64,000 bases of DNA from Panonychus citri (taxonomy: Eukaryota; Arthropoda; Arachnida; Trombidiformes; Tetranychidae): positions 310,001 to 374,000 of the forward strand of contig NW_026515416.1 of NCBI RefSeq assembly GCF_014898815.1, read 5' to 3'. Below, one piece after another: positions 25,492 to 37,211 of the stretch; the first letter of the stretch is position 1; each line of letters opens with the position of its first letter. The position numbers and the translations under genes are program-made. Below the pieces are notes generated by a model. It saw only the letters and a program-made list of their open reading frames with translations. It did not search any database and was not told where the DNA came from.

Positions 25492-25920
25492 TCAACTGAT
25501 GTCGGTGGTTTTCTTTTTCTTTCGAGATTCAACTTCCAATGTAGATTTAGAGGGAACAATTAGTTCAGTTGATTTTCCATCACCGAAAATAAGCTTCTCA
25601 TAGTAATTTCTTCTCTCCTTTGAAACCTTAATTTTCCGCCGGTAGCCACATTGTTTACACTTTATTACCAGGAAAGATTTAATCAATGACAATTGCACAG
25701 GATCATAACCATCCGAGTTAACAATTAATGAAGAGAAACACAATTTACATGATTGCCTTTTAATTGGATCCCAACCAAAAGTAGCCACTTGATTTTTCAA
25801 ACAAATCTCTTTACAAGTGTAACCCATAAATGAGGCCAATCTTAACTGGTCAATGTCTTCCTTTTTACTCAATTCTTGAGCTATTGCTTGTAAATAATTA
25901 ACACGATTGTAAATATCCAT
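25492..25920 (-). CDS. RPP21: Ribonuclease P subunit p21 (RPR2/Rpp21 family), copy 2
   Basis: This copy encodes the same 142 residues as copy 1 at 22522-22950 except for one change near the C-terminus (TTEIS to TTDIS). Both Cys pairs (CKLC, CKQC) are intact. The upstream 160 bp are also copied, so it may keep its promoter. It diverges from CLPB, whose start lies 650 bp away, whereas copy 1 sits downstream of the elongase gene. The near identity, silent sites included, points to a recent duplication or gene conversion. An assembly artefact (a collapsed or mis-joined haplotype) is the alternative. Confidence 0.85.
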   Translation of the reverse strand: MDIYNRVNYLQAIAQELSKKEDIDQLRLASFMGYTCKEICLKNQVATFGWDPIKRQSCKLCFSSLIVNSDGYDPVQLSLIKSFLVIKCKQCGYRRKIKVSKERRNYYEKLIFGDGKSTELIVPSKSTLEVESRKKKKTTDIS

Positions 25921-26572
25921 TAAAAAAGAGTAACAATTAAACCAAAACAATTGATAAAAATTCTAATGGAAAATTAAATCAACATGTAAATCAACTGTTC
26001 GACTGTAGCGCCTCCTCTTGGTAGAAACTATTGCGAAGGCTAAATAACACAATTTGGAATTTTTCTCAGCTGATTGACTGATTTTCTAATTGTAATTGTT
26101 TCTCATTTTAATAATTAATTCATTAATTAATCTAGTTAATTGCGGTATTGTTTGGCCATAGACATGTTTATATTTTGATTGTAAGTTGTTAATTTCATTT
26201 ATTTCTATCGTCTAATTGGATGGGAATATCAAGTGAACTTGATTTTTAATTATTTTATTAGATTGTTCAGTTTACTCATTTGTTGAGTTTAAATTAATTT
26301 AATTGCTGTTTCATTGTTTTTGGTTGATTTTTTTAATTGTTCATCGTCATTTTCATTGACTTGTGTGGTGATTGTGCTTTGTTTATCTTATAATGTCTCT
26401 TTCTTGAATTTGTTTCTCTCAATTTCAGTTAGGTTTAATGATTTCTTTTCTTTTCTTTTCATTGTAGGTTTTCATTGGAATGGATTTTATTGATTGGGAA
26501 TAATTAGCTGATTTTTGGTTAATGATTTGATGTTCAAGTTTATTGTAGTGATCAGAGGATTATCAAGTTACT

Positions 26573-28552
26573 ATGTTCAAGTTGATTGTCAACCGAGCTT
26601 TTGTTAGAAAGTTACTACGTTCTAATGAAAGTCAATGTAACAATTTCTCAAGACAATGGAGGCAATTTAATCGACAATCAAATAACCACCGAAAAGAAAG
26701 TAGATTATTTGACAAATTTTCTCCTAAACTTTGGTATTTTGCTTCATTTCTATCGATTGGTTATCTATTCAAAGATCATTATGATCTAGTTACAGGTAAA
26801 AAGAATCAATTGTTTCTCTTGTTATTCTAAGATTTCAATTTCTCTAATTTATTTTATTCTCTATTCTTTACAGTTCATGCTTTCAACTATTCTAAAGAAT
26901 CAACAAAAATTGCTCTTTTCTTTGAAGCCTGTCAAACTGGAGATTTATCAACAGTTAAATCAATTATCCATGAAAGTTACAATTTCGATGTTAATATCCG
27001 TCATCCTTTAGGCTGGACTCCTCTTCATGTTGCCGCTGTTAACGGTAATGTTAAAATCGTTAAATATCTCATCGAGTTGGGTGCCAATGTAAACATCGAA
27101 GATTATTATACCATTCGAAGTGCTAATGATTTAGCTAAAGTTCAAGTAAGACGAAGTGAATTCAATATACTTCTCAGGCCGAGCAAGAACTACGAAGGTT
27201 GTACACCTCTTCATTATGCAATTCTGATTGATGATCTGGAAACTGTCAAGGTGCTAACCGATAATGGAGCTGATCCTTATTACGCCAATAAATTAGGCCA
27301 TAAACCGATTGATTATATTGACCCTGAAAATCAATTAATGGTCGACCATTTGAATAGATATTCAGCCAAATATGAGGAGCTTGAAAAGAAAAGACAAATG
27401 GAAGAGAGGAGGAAATTCCCTCTCGAGAAAAGATTGAAACAATTTATTGTTGGTTGGTAGTAATTTTTTTTCTTTCATTCTTCTCTTCATATTCTAAACT
27501 GCAATTAATTTTAATGGTTGGAGATTTTTCTTTTGATTCTAGGACAAGAAGCTGCTATTTCCATTGTCGCTTCAACAATTAGACGTAAGGAAAATGGTTG
27601 GTTTGATGAGGATCATCCATTGGTGTTTCTATTTCTTGGATCATCGGGAATTGGGAAAACAGAATTAGCTAAACAAGTAGCTAAATATATTCATCAAAAC
27701 AATTCGAAAGCTTTCATTCGTTTGGATATGTCAGAATTTCAATCGAAAGCAGAGGTTTCTCGTTTTATCGGTTCTCCACCGGGTTATGTTGGCTATCAAG
27801 AGGGTGGACAATTGACCAAAGCATTACAAGAATGTCCAAATGCTGTTGTTTTATTTGATGAGGTTGAAAAGGCTCATCCTGATGTATTAACAATCATGTT
27901 ACAACTTTTTGACGAAGGTCGACTTACCGATGGTCAAGGGTCGACAGTTGAATGTAAAGATGCGATTTTCATAATGACCTCAAATCTTGCCAGTGATGAG
28001 ATCGCTGAATATGGACTGCAATTGAGAAAAGAGGCCAGAGCTTTATCACTGAAGAAATTAAATCTAAATGAAACTGACATTTCCAATTCCCTAGGTGATG
28101 TAACGGTTTCAGAAAATTTCAAGGAGAAAATAGTTCGGCCCATTTTAAAGTCACATTTTCGACGTGATGAATTTCTCGGTAGAATCAACGAAATGGTCTA
28201 TTTTTTACCATTTTCCGAGATTGAACTTAACCAATTAGTAACTAAAGAATTGGAAAGTTGGTCTAAACGAGCACAAGAACGACATGAGATCAAATTATCC
28301 TGGGATTCTGAGGTAATTCAGCTTCTTACCTCAGGTTACAATGTTCATTATGGTGCTCGAAGTATTAAACATGAAATTGAACGTCAAGTAGTTAATCAAT
28401 TAGCCGAAGCATATGAATCAGGATTAATCGCAAGTGGATACGAGGTTCACCTCACCGTTACCGAAGACAAACCCAAAGATGAAAACGATAAACCAAAATC
28501 TCACCTGAAAATGAACATAAAAAAACCCGGAAAATTTTTCCGATCAAGTTAA
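26573..28552 (+). CDS. CLPB: Mitochondrial CLPB (SKD3) disaggregase
   Basis: CLPB/SKD3 is an AAA+ protein of the mitochondrial intermembrane space that keeps proteins there soluble. Exons 26573-26795, 26874-27452 and 27543-28552 join in phase into 603 residues (human about 707). The N-terminus is basic and rich in Arg/Asn, like a mitochondrial targeting signal, followed by a hydrophobic stretch (LWYFASFLSIGYLF, about residues 53-66) where the metazoan protein is processed. Ankyrin repeats follow (about 85-215; TPLHVAAVNG and TPLHYAILID), then the AAA+ module: Walker A GSSGIGKT (300-307), pore loop GYVG (348-351), Walker B VVLFDE (369-374), sensor-1 TSN, and the C-terminal small domain with YNVHYGARSIKHE. 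Only two ankyrin repeats are clear, fewer than in mammals. The start is the only ATG upstream of the targeting segment. Confidence 0.95.
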
Positions 28553-28995
28553 TTGCTTTTCGTTTGCTCAATTAATTGATAAATAATAGAAAACAAAAAG
28601 TAAAAGTAAACAATTTATTAAGTGTTAATCATCTTCTCAAGTTGCACAATTAACTTTTACTTTTCGATTTCTAATTCTACCACCAATCTTTTCCCTTTCC
28701 AATTCTCCTTCTAATCCAAGGCCAATCATCTGTAGATAAATTAACTGTAAATATCATTTATTTAATTCTTTCAAAAGTAATTAAACAATTCCATCAATTA
28801 GACCTTCTCTTATTCATTTAAAGCGCCGATACTTTGGTAAACAAATGGTTGCTAAGAGTCCATAGGTCAACCATCACATGGAGATTTAGTCTAATTGTTA
28901 TGATTGTGATTCCAACTTTTACCTAATTGTTTCCAATTGTTTTTAATTGTTCTTTTCTCCCAAGTGCAAACCTCAATGTGCCAAACAATTTGATC
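28553..28995. other. Intergenic region CLPB to chondroitin factor
   Basis: 443 bp between two genes on the plus strand; it must hold the 3' end of CLPB and the promoter of the next gene. The open frame continues upstream of 28996 without another ATG. No other feature seen. Confidence 0.5.
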
Positions 28996-31621
28996 ATGAC
29001 GATTAACCATCTCATCCGTCAACCAATTAGATTGATTAACTTTAAATGGTCACCGTTGTCCAAACGAGTCGCCATTTTGTTTGGTCTAATTTTGGGCTTT
29101 ATTGTTTCACTAATTGTCCCATTTTTTAATCAGTGTTTAACTTTCACCTCTTCATCCATATTATCATCAACATCGTCAGTTAATTATGACAGTTCATCTA
29201 AATCATCTAATTGGTTTGAGGAGATAATCAACTCAGATTATAATCCAATTGTCAAATTACCTTTAACCAATGGTTCTAGTCAATCAAATGAACAACAATT
29301 TAAATCCTATAATTCAAAGAGACCTCATTTTGTATTAGAGGAATTAGATGTTAATGAGAAATTGTTAATTGTTGTTCTTACAAGTGATCAAACCTTTGGT
29401 AATTTAGGTTACCTTTTAAATGAGACTTTATCTAAACATGGGGATAGAATTTTGTTTTTTAAAGAATCAAATTCACAGCAACAACAATTAACTCAATCAT
29501 CTTCTTCGTTAATTAATCTTCCACCATCGGATGAACCTTTGTTGACTCGAATTCTTAATCATTTAGATTCGTCTTTTGATCCTGGTAAAGTAAAAAGTAA
29601 ATTAAGAGCTTATAATTTCATCTTCTTCATCAACGATAACAGTTACGTGAAAGGTGATTACTTGAGACAATTAGTTGACCAATTGTCAATTAATCAACAT
29701 ATTTTTGCTCCTGCTCATCAAATTGATACTGAAAATGTTCATCATCATCTTTACGATCACAATCACAATTACAATCAAAATCATAATAATAATCAAAGAG
29801 TTAAAAGTGATCCATGTTCATCAGAATTATCATTCTCACCGAAAATTGATCAAAATCAATTGTATCATTTTCAATCTGGTCTATTAATTAGCAGTTCACT
29901 AATTGTCTCATGTGGAAATGACCTCAAGTGCCTTTATCGTTCCTGTAATCAATCATTAATCAACTCATATCGATTATTACCTGATAATAGTGATCAACTT
30001 TTTCTCGATCCAATTTCATTTCGTAAAAGTTTAATCATCTATCCTTTGTTTACAACCAAAGTCTATGCCAATGTCCACCATTTTCATTTACAATCATCAC
30101 TCAACAACAATTTACGACAATTACATCAATTAAATGTGAAAATAAATTCATTTGTAGATAAACATGGAAATTTAAATGGTGAAAATGGAAAAATAAAAAA
30201 TAACCATTGGTCATCATCATCATCATCTAATTGGCCTTTTGCAATTGTAACTTGTCATGATCCAATCGATAGATTTGATGTAATTCATTGGAATTATCAA
30301 GAGAATGGAATTATCTATATGGCTGATGATTTCCATGTTCTCAGGGTGGAAAATGAAGCTGAGAAAGTTGATCGACAATCAATTGAATCTCTAGCAATTC
30401 GTTGGTTGAACACGAAATATCCAAACTTTGGTTCCATGGGAAAGGAAATAAAAATCACTAATGTTTATCGTCGATTCGATGCCAACCGAGGATTAGATTA
30501 TATTCTTGATATTTTAATTACCAACAAAATGTTAATTAAAGATTATCCTCTCAACACTCACAATGAAAATAATCCAATCCAATTAACGCCAATTAAGATT
30601 CGTCTGGAAGCAGTTAAACCTTTAGTTCCAATGACAATAATTGATTCAATTCCATTTTCAACTGAACAGAACAGGTAATTAAACATAGAAATTTGTTTAA
30701 TTTGATCGCAATTAAAGATTAGCGAAAATTAAATTTCTCTTGTTTGTTTTTCACAGAATTTCTTTGATTGTTCCCGTGCGATCAGATTCTGAGGTTGGTG
30801 ATTTAATTTCACTTATAAATCAATATGTTAATTTATGCTCTGAGAAACAGCAACAATCCCATAATTATGCTTTAATCATTGCGTTAATTACTCACAATTC
30901 ATCACCACCCTCTGGTTACGGACGAGTTATGTCAATGGGATTGTCATTGAAGACAAAATATCCCAACATTAAATTGTTACTTTCAACAATTCCAAGGGAA
31001 CCCAACGAAAGCTATTCAACCTCAACTGATTTAGGATTGTTAATGATTCTCAGGAAAAGATTCACATCAACTTTAACCAATTCCATTGTGGTTATTTTAT
31101 CTTCCAACACTTTGATCACCAGTGATTATTTATCTCGAATCCAGTTGAACACAATTAAAGATCATCAGGTTTATTTTCCAATCGCTTTTCAAGAATATAA
31201 TCTTCGCCCTGGATCTTCAGGTCTTTCTGATTCTTGGAGAATCAATAAAGATAATGGTTTATTCAATTGGTTTGATTATCGACACGCATCCTTTTATCTT
31301 GACGATTTTGAGAAAGCTTTTGAAGCAGTTTTTCCACCTTCATCATTATCAACGGTTAATCAACAGCTAATTAATTACGATATACTTGAAGTTTTTCTCC
31401 AATCGAATTGCCAATCCTCCAAGTCGATCCATATTTTACGATCAATTGAACCTGAACTTAAGTTACGATATCGGCAAGAAAAATGTGACCTGGATGCTGA
31501 TAAATACACCAAAAATTGGTGTAACAAAACCTTAATTTATTCATTAGGCAATAAAGCTCAAATGGCTAATTTGATACTTAATTATAAAAAGTCAAATGCA
31601 CCAATTGATTGGTCACCATAA
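28996..31621 (+). CDS. CHPF: Chondroitin polymerizing factor (CHPF-like), Golgi glycosyltransferase homologue
   Basis: CHPF-type proteins pair with chondroitin synthase in the Golgi to extend the chondroitin chain. Two exons, 28996-30674 and 30757-31621, join at a split Arg codon to give 847 residues. The protein is type II: a short basic N-terminus, then a membrane segment (RVAILFGLILGFIVSLIVPFF, about 24-44), then lumenal domains. Similarity to CHPF/CHPF2 is clear in RFDVIHWNY, NVYRRFDANRGLDY and the C-terminal block SIHILRSIEPELKLRYR. The metal-binding Asp motifs of active chondroitin synthases are absent: the N-domain has FINDNSYV where DDD-type motifs lie, and the C-domain has SSNTLITSDYL. 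This agrees with CHPF acting as a cofactor with little activity of its own. A long His/Asn-rich insert follows residue 250. Part of exon 1 recurs inverted at 35690-36445. It converges with MTHFS 162 bp away. Confidence 0.92.
29616..30374 (+). repeat. Source segment of the inverted CHPF duplication
   Basis: This 759-bp part of CHPF exon 1 reappears in reverse orientation at 35690-36445. The copy differs by one missing codon (an Asn in LNNNLRQL), one Thr to Ile change and few others. Confidence 0.92.
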
Positions 31622-31783
31622 TGTAGCAATATGATGAAAGATAAATTAGCTTATTGGCTAATTTTATTTTCCCATTAATCTAACTAATTAAAGAAAAAAT
31701 CAAACAATTACAATTTGATGATTTCTATTCATTTGTTTTCGTCCGTTTTTTTGTGTGTGTGTGAATATCACAATCACTTTAAA

Positions 31784-33400
31784 TTAACCAGTAATTACAT
31801 GATCGACATAAACATCATATTGACCCATTGGAATTGAATTGTGTATTTGCTCTTTGAAACAAACTCCAGCTAAAAAGGGAAGACGATTAAATTTTGCCTT
31901 GTAACGGGCGAAATAGTTATCATAATAACCGGCACCATGTCCTAATCGTGAATTATCAGGACCAAAAGCGACTCCGGGAACAATCATAAAGTCAAGTCCA
32001 CCTGAATGATGAGAAATTCAATAGAAAGAAAAATAATTGAATTAAGAAAAGAATAAAAAAAATATATACTGATTATGATGATGGTGAAGTTAAAAAAATG
32101 TGAGAATTTTAATTCTCATCATCGTAATCATTTTGTTATTTAATTAGTAATAGATTAGTGGGGTGATGACTATGGTCGAGAATATTGTTTGGTGTGAAAT
32201 AATCGCATCCTAACAACACTACGATAATAATAATTTAAAATCTCTCAAGAGAAAATACATATTCACTGTTCTTATGGGAAAAGGCCAAGAGAGAGAGAGA
32301 GAGAGACATTTCTTTCCAACAAGCGAATTCACTTGATTTTTTTTCTCTCTCACTCTCTGTGTCAATTATGTAGTAATAGTACTACATGTAATCCACTTGT
32401 AGTTTTTTCCAATTCTCATGGGCACAATTAATAAATTTTTCCCTGTTGAAAAAAATACACCTTGCATATCGTACCGACGTTCACATGTGCACACAACGGT
32501 CAAAGCTTGTTAATGGTCACTGAATATACAAGTACATGTATATTAGTTAAGTTGGAAAGTTGTATGGGATATTTTTTCCGAAGATTAGTAGTAAAATCTC
32601 AGGGGTGAAATCTCATTGATTGAATTAAGGTTGTGTCTTTCATATTTCGTATTTTAGTGGTTCACAGCTTCATTGCTGTATAATACGTAATCTAATTATT
32701 TGATGGGTGGTATTTGTAATAAATTTGATTATCTAATTTCCATACCATCGTCCATGGCTTCTCGGGTAACAGTTTCAGGTTGTCTGATTCCCCATTTAAT
32801 TGTTGGCAAGTTTTCAATCTCTTCCAATGATTTCATTTCTACCATGTCCATATGTTTACTTTTTAAGCTTTTCAAGAAGTAGAGAAAAACCCAATAAATT
32901 AGTCTCAATCAATTGATTGATTTTGAAACAAAGAGTTAACAAAATATGCTTTTGGTAATTTAAGAAATGATTGTTTATATGATTAAGATTCAATCAATTG
33001 AGTAATTTAATATCAATATACTTACATGATCCTTGGAATGAAACATTTTTTACCAAGCTTAAAGATTTGCTCGATTATTTTTCCAGTTTTAATCTCCTCA
33101 GGCATACCAATGAAAACAGCGATTCTCTGGCTTTCCTTAAATTTTTCATGGTTAATTATCTAATTAAAGAAGAAAAGAAGGAGAGAGATTGAGAGAAAAG
33201 AAACAAAATTTCTAGGTAATTAAGTTATTCAAATTAGATTCAGATATGAGTAAAATCAGTGAGAAGAAAAAAACAAACATTACCTTTGATAAGATCTCAT
33301 CGGATTGAGAGCAACGATTAACCTCAGTCATTGAATTAAGAATACTAGTAATCTCTGACCTTAAAACCTTTTTCATAGTCTTAAGATCCGTGTCAACCAT
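31784..33400 (-). CDS. MTHFS: 5-formyltetrahydrofolate cyclo-ligase
   Basis: MTHFS converts 5-formyl-THF to 5,10-methenyl-THF with ATP, returning stored folate to one-carbon metabolism. Four exons read in phase: 33284-33400, 33026-33135, 32746-32867 and 31784-32001; product 188 residues (human 203). Family landmarks are the N-terminal KKVLRSEI, where the Lys/Arg side chains bind ATP, the HMDMVEMKS segment, KWGIRQP, and the C-terminal ATP-binding loop SRLGHGAGYYDNY, then CFKEQI. All introns are GT..AG. The ATG at 33400 follows an ATG-like Met four codons upstream that is in a non-ATG context. It converges with CHPF. Confidence 0.94.
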
Positions 33401-35689
33401 TGTGGTAATCAATTAATTAATCAAAATAAAGAAGAATAAAAGAAAACCTATTAAATAAACAACAATATTGAGAATAGAAAGAAACAAAAACAATTCTCAC
33501 CAATGTAATGAAAAGAAACAAGGAAAACACTCACACAAACACTTTGAAGAAGAAATGAAAATAAATCAATCGAATAGAAATTTTATTTCATCTCCTCACT
33601 AATTAAGTGGCTGATTAAGATCACTGATTAAATGGAAGTTGTGATAATTATTGCTAATTACAAATTAGAAATTAAAATTTGGTAACAATAAGAAAAAAAA
33701 ATTCATTTGATTGAAGAAACGGAGGGAAATTAAAACGAAAGAAAAATAGACAGAGAGAGAAAAGAAAATGAAACCAACCAATAGGAATTGATTTTCTTTT
33801 TTCAAATTAAATTCTAATTCGAATTCACTTGTTACATGTTTTTAATTTTCTTTTCTCAAAACTAGTTGATTATTTGTTATTCTATTTTCGTTTTTTGTCA
33901 ATTAGTTAATTCCTTGTGTATCCTAAGTCAATAAACGATAAAAAGGTAAGAAAAGTGAAAGAGATTAAATCGATAATCTTTTCTTTCTTGTTAAATCTTT
34001 CTAAGTGTTTAGCCTAAAGACTTTAGGCTACAAAGGGTTTGTATGTTTTCCTTTGTGTTTTCAATTGTTGGAGAAGATACAAAATTGGAGTAATTAAAAA
34101 AAGTGAGTATGAGAATGAAAAATACTTCACATGGTTGGTGATTTGGCTTATTCTTTTCTTTTTTTCTCTCATTTTCTCAGGGTGATGATGGAAGGAAAAT
34201 ATTTCGCTGAGAAAATTGATCGACAGCCTTTTATATATTAGAGAATATAGAAAAAGGAAAGTCACTTGCCATACACGTTGGTTGAACACACGTTGTCCAA
34301 ATATTGATTCCATGGGAGAAGAAAATTGAAATTGGATTGGTAATCATTGGAATTAATATCAGTAAATTAATCACCACACATACACACACATACTCACACA
34401 CCAACAGCATCTTTAATCATCATTACTCTCATCAGGCCCTTTAATCACACACACACACAACCGTTTCTGGGAAAACAATCAAAGTGGGTAAAGCCCAATG
34501 ATGACAATGACACAACAATTACATTCCCACCGAGTAGAACAGGTAATTAATTTGAATGTGAAATAATTTCTCCCCTCTGCCCATCAACAAAAAAAAACAC
34601 AAAGAAAAGGTCAACCTAGAAAATAGAAATTAGTTAATTTGAACTAATTAAACATTCGCCCATCATCAGGATCATCATTGCAACCTTAATTGTCGGCTAT
34701 TTAGATCATCTTATCTGATTGAAATTGGGGAGAAAATGCTTACAATTAACAATCAATAGATAACGGTGATAAACAATCAATGGTACAGATAATTTACAAC
34801 AATGTATTCAAATATCTCTATGGATTTAAATGTATGTTTACATTAATTTCTCACGAGAAATCCGTTAATCTCTCTTCCTTCATCCTCTTCTATTTTTCTC
34901 TTTCTTTTCTTTCTTTCTTTTCACTCTTTCTTCTCTTTCTTTCTCTACTCCTCTCATCCATCAGTCCGTGAAGCTTTATCCGTGTTCATTATTATTACCA
35001 CTGTCACCATTGTTAGATTATATTACTAACAAGTCACAACAATCAACCATTTATATTTAGAATTTAATTTAATTCTAATATTGATCCATTCCAACAGATA
35101 GATTTAGATTATAATTCACTTGACTTTTTTTCTTCGTAAATATTAAAGGTGATTAACTTGAGGCTTCTCCATTGTAATTCTAAAATTAATCAATACTTAT
35201 TGAAGCTGATTAATATTTAAAGAATTAATTTTCTTCCTCTTCCTTCCCAATTACCTTGATTAAATATCTCTCTCTTACCTTTAAAAAAGGAACAAATTAA
35301 TCAGGAAGATATTGTTTCTCATACTAATCCATTCATCCAACCGTAACCTTAAACATAAATACATGATAATTATGATAATGGTGATGGTAATTGACAAAAT
35401 GAAAGGTTAATTGTGGTTAAACAAATCACGATTACAATTGTTATTATTATTATTATTTTAATACTTTGTTAATTGTTTTGTGAATTGATTTAAATTTCTC
35501 ACATAAATTTGTATATACAACTTGATTGTGAAGCAAATTTTTGATCAACTTGAAGGATAATTATTATTGCAGGTTCCAATGTTATGGGAACAATTAATAA
35601 TAACAATCCTGATAAAAATCTATCTCACAATTAGCAATCAATTTAACTTTTTTATTATCTTCTCCCAGAGAACCGATAAAGTTGATCAA
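33401..35689. other. Intergenic region upstream of MTHFS
   Basis: A/T-rich non-coding sequence. The MTHFS promoter must lie near 33401. A CA/CACT-rich run occurs near 34373-34460 and a TTC/CTTT-rich run near 34885-34965. No coding exon is supported. It ends at the palindrome that marks the edge of the inverted CHPF fragment. Confidence 0.55.
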
Positions 35690-35700
35690 CGATCAACTTT
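35678..35700. repeat. Perfect palindrome at the duplication breakpoint
   Basis: AAAGTTGATC, a 3-base spacer AAC, then GATCAACTTT: a 10-bp perfect inverted repeat. The right arm is part of the copied CHPF sequence and the left arm is its mirror outside the copy, so the hairpin spans the junction. Confidence 0.92.
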
Positions 35701-36445
35701 CTCAGCTTCATTTTCCACCCTGAGAACATGGAAATCATCAGCCATATAGATAATTCCATTCTCTTGATAATTCCAATGAATTACATCAAATCTATCGATT
35801 GGATCATGACAAGTTACAATTGCAAAAGGCCAATTAGATGATGATGATGATGACCAATGGTTATTTTTTATTTTTCCATTTTCACCATTTAAATTTCCAT
35901 GTTTATCTACAAATGAATTTATTTTCACATTTAATTGATGTAATTGTCGTAAATTGTTGAGTGATGATTGTAAATGAAAATGGTGGACATTGGCATAGAC
36001 TTTGGTTGTAAACAAAGGATAGATGATTAAACTTTTACGAAATGAAATTGGATCGAGAAAAAGTTGATCACTATTATCAGGTAATAATCGATATGAGTTG
36101 ATTAATGATTGATTACAGGAACGATAAAGGCACTTGAGGTCATTTCCACATGAGACAATTAGTGAACTGCTAATTAATAGACCAGATTGAAAATGATACA
36201 ATTGATTTTGATCAATTTTCGGTGAGAATGATAATTCTGATGAACATGGATCACTTTTAACTCTTTGATTATTATTATGATTTTGATTGTAATTGTGATT
36301 GTGATCGTAAAGATGATGATGAACATTTTCAATATCAATTTGATGAGCAGGAGCAAAAATATGTTGATTAATTGACAATTGGTCAACTAATTGTCTCAAG
36401 TAATCACCTTTCACGTAACTGTTATCGTTGATGAAGAAGATGAAA
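35690..36445 (-). pseudogene. Inverted, truncated copy of CHPF exon 1
   Basis: 756 bp reproducing 29616-30374 in the opposite orientation. It stays open in the CHPF frame on the minus strand but lacks the membrane anchor, the 5' part of exon 1, the splice donor and all of exon 2. The edges cut within codons and run into unrelated sequence, so it cannot encode a working enzyme. Its low divergence (one codon deletion and a few substitutions) implies a young event. Confidence 0.9.
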
Positions 36446-36854
36446 CAATTTTCTACTGAATGATCACCGATAGTTAGTAAATTCGTAATCAAGTTTTACA
36501 TCAGAAGTTTTTAGGGAGAAAAAAAATTTAATTGATTTTTCTTTTTAATTCAATTGATTTTGTATCAACAAAACTTCACAATTGCTTTTTGTTTTAATAG
36601 AATTAAATTAATGTAATGAATATTTACAATTGTTTATAGTTATTTACAAAAAAAAAAGGAAAAATCTCAAAATGATTGGGAAGATTTTGCCTGGTTAATT
36701 TTTTGATGTTCACTTGTTCAGATGAGATTTTATGAGTTTGTCTTTTCTTTATCATGTTTGCAGTTGATGTATTGAGAAAACACACAAAATTATTGCCGAT
36801 CCGGTGGTGATAGAGAGAAGATGAAGAAGCAAAAAAAGCAAAGGAGACAAAAGT
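36446..36854. other. Gap between CHPF fragment and NRARP-like gene
   Basis: A/T-rich sequence, presumably holding the 3' UTR of the NRARP-like gene (minus strand). No further coding feature seen. Confidence 0.45.
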
Positions 36855-37211
36855 CTAAGTTGAAACACTTTGGTCAGTCTCTTCTGAAAACACTTGTCTA
36901 TTGGAATGCATAAGATAGGCAACCGATTCATGAAGACCATAGAAAGCAGCAAGATGAATAGGATGCCAACCATCTTTGTTTGCTAAATTGGGATTGGCTC
37001 CATTTATAATCAACTGTCGACACCATCTAACATCACGACGTTGAAGTAAACAATGATGTAAAACTGTTTGTCCATCAACAAAAACATTAAGATCAGGTTT
37101 AAACCTTAACAGAAGAAGAAAATTATTGTAATCACCTTTTTTGATAACATGGATTAACTTTTTATCCATCTCTCTACGTTTCTCCATCTTTCTTGCACCG
37201 TTGTTCATCAT
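36855..37211 (-). CDS. NRARP-like two-ankyrin-repeat protein
   Basis: NRARP is a small Notch target that binds the Notch intracellular domain complex and promotes its turnover; it also affects Wnt signalling through LEF1. A single exon gives 118 residues from the ATG at 37211, close to the 114 of human NRARP. A short basic N-terminus (KMEKRREMDKK) is followed by two ankyrin repeats: one around GQTVLHHCLLQRR, and one NLANKDGWHPIHLAAFYG, which matches the NRARP block LANRDGW..LHIAAFGG. No other domain is present, which separates it from large ankyrin proteins. The 5' leader carries GT and CT dinucleotide runs. It is divergent from NDRG at 38187. The family call rests on the DGW repeat and overall size; a different small ankyrin protein is possible. 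Confidence 0.75.
   Translation of the reverse strand: MMNNGARKMEKRREMDKKLIHVIKKGDYNNFLLLLRFKPDLNVFVDGQTVLHHCLLQRRDVRWCRQLIINGANPNLANKDGWHPIHLAAFYGLHESVAYLMHSNRQVFSEETDQSVST

Larger units (their letters stand above)
25285..26083. repeat. Duplicated 0.8-kb block, copy B (direct)
   Basis: Second copy of 22315-23113. Homology begins at about TTTACGA(A/G)ACCAGAG inside the coding exon of the tail-anchored gene and ends in ...GATTGACTGATTT. The block carries an intact RPP21 and its short upstream region, but only the C-terminal coding part of the tail-anchored gene. Confidence 0.93.
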
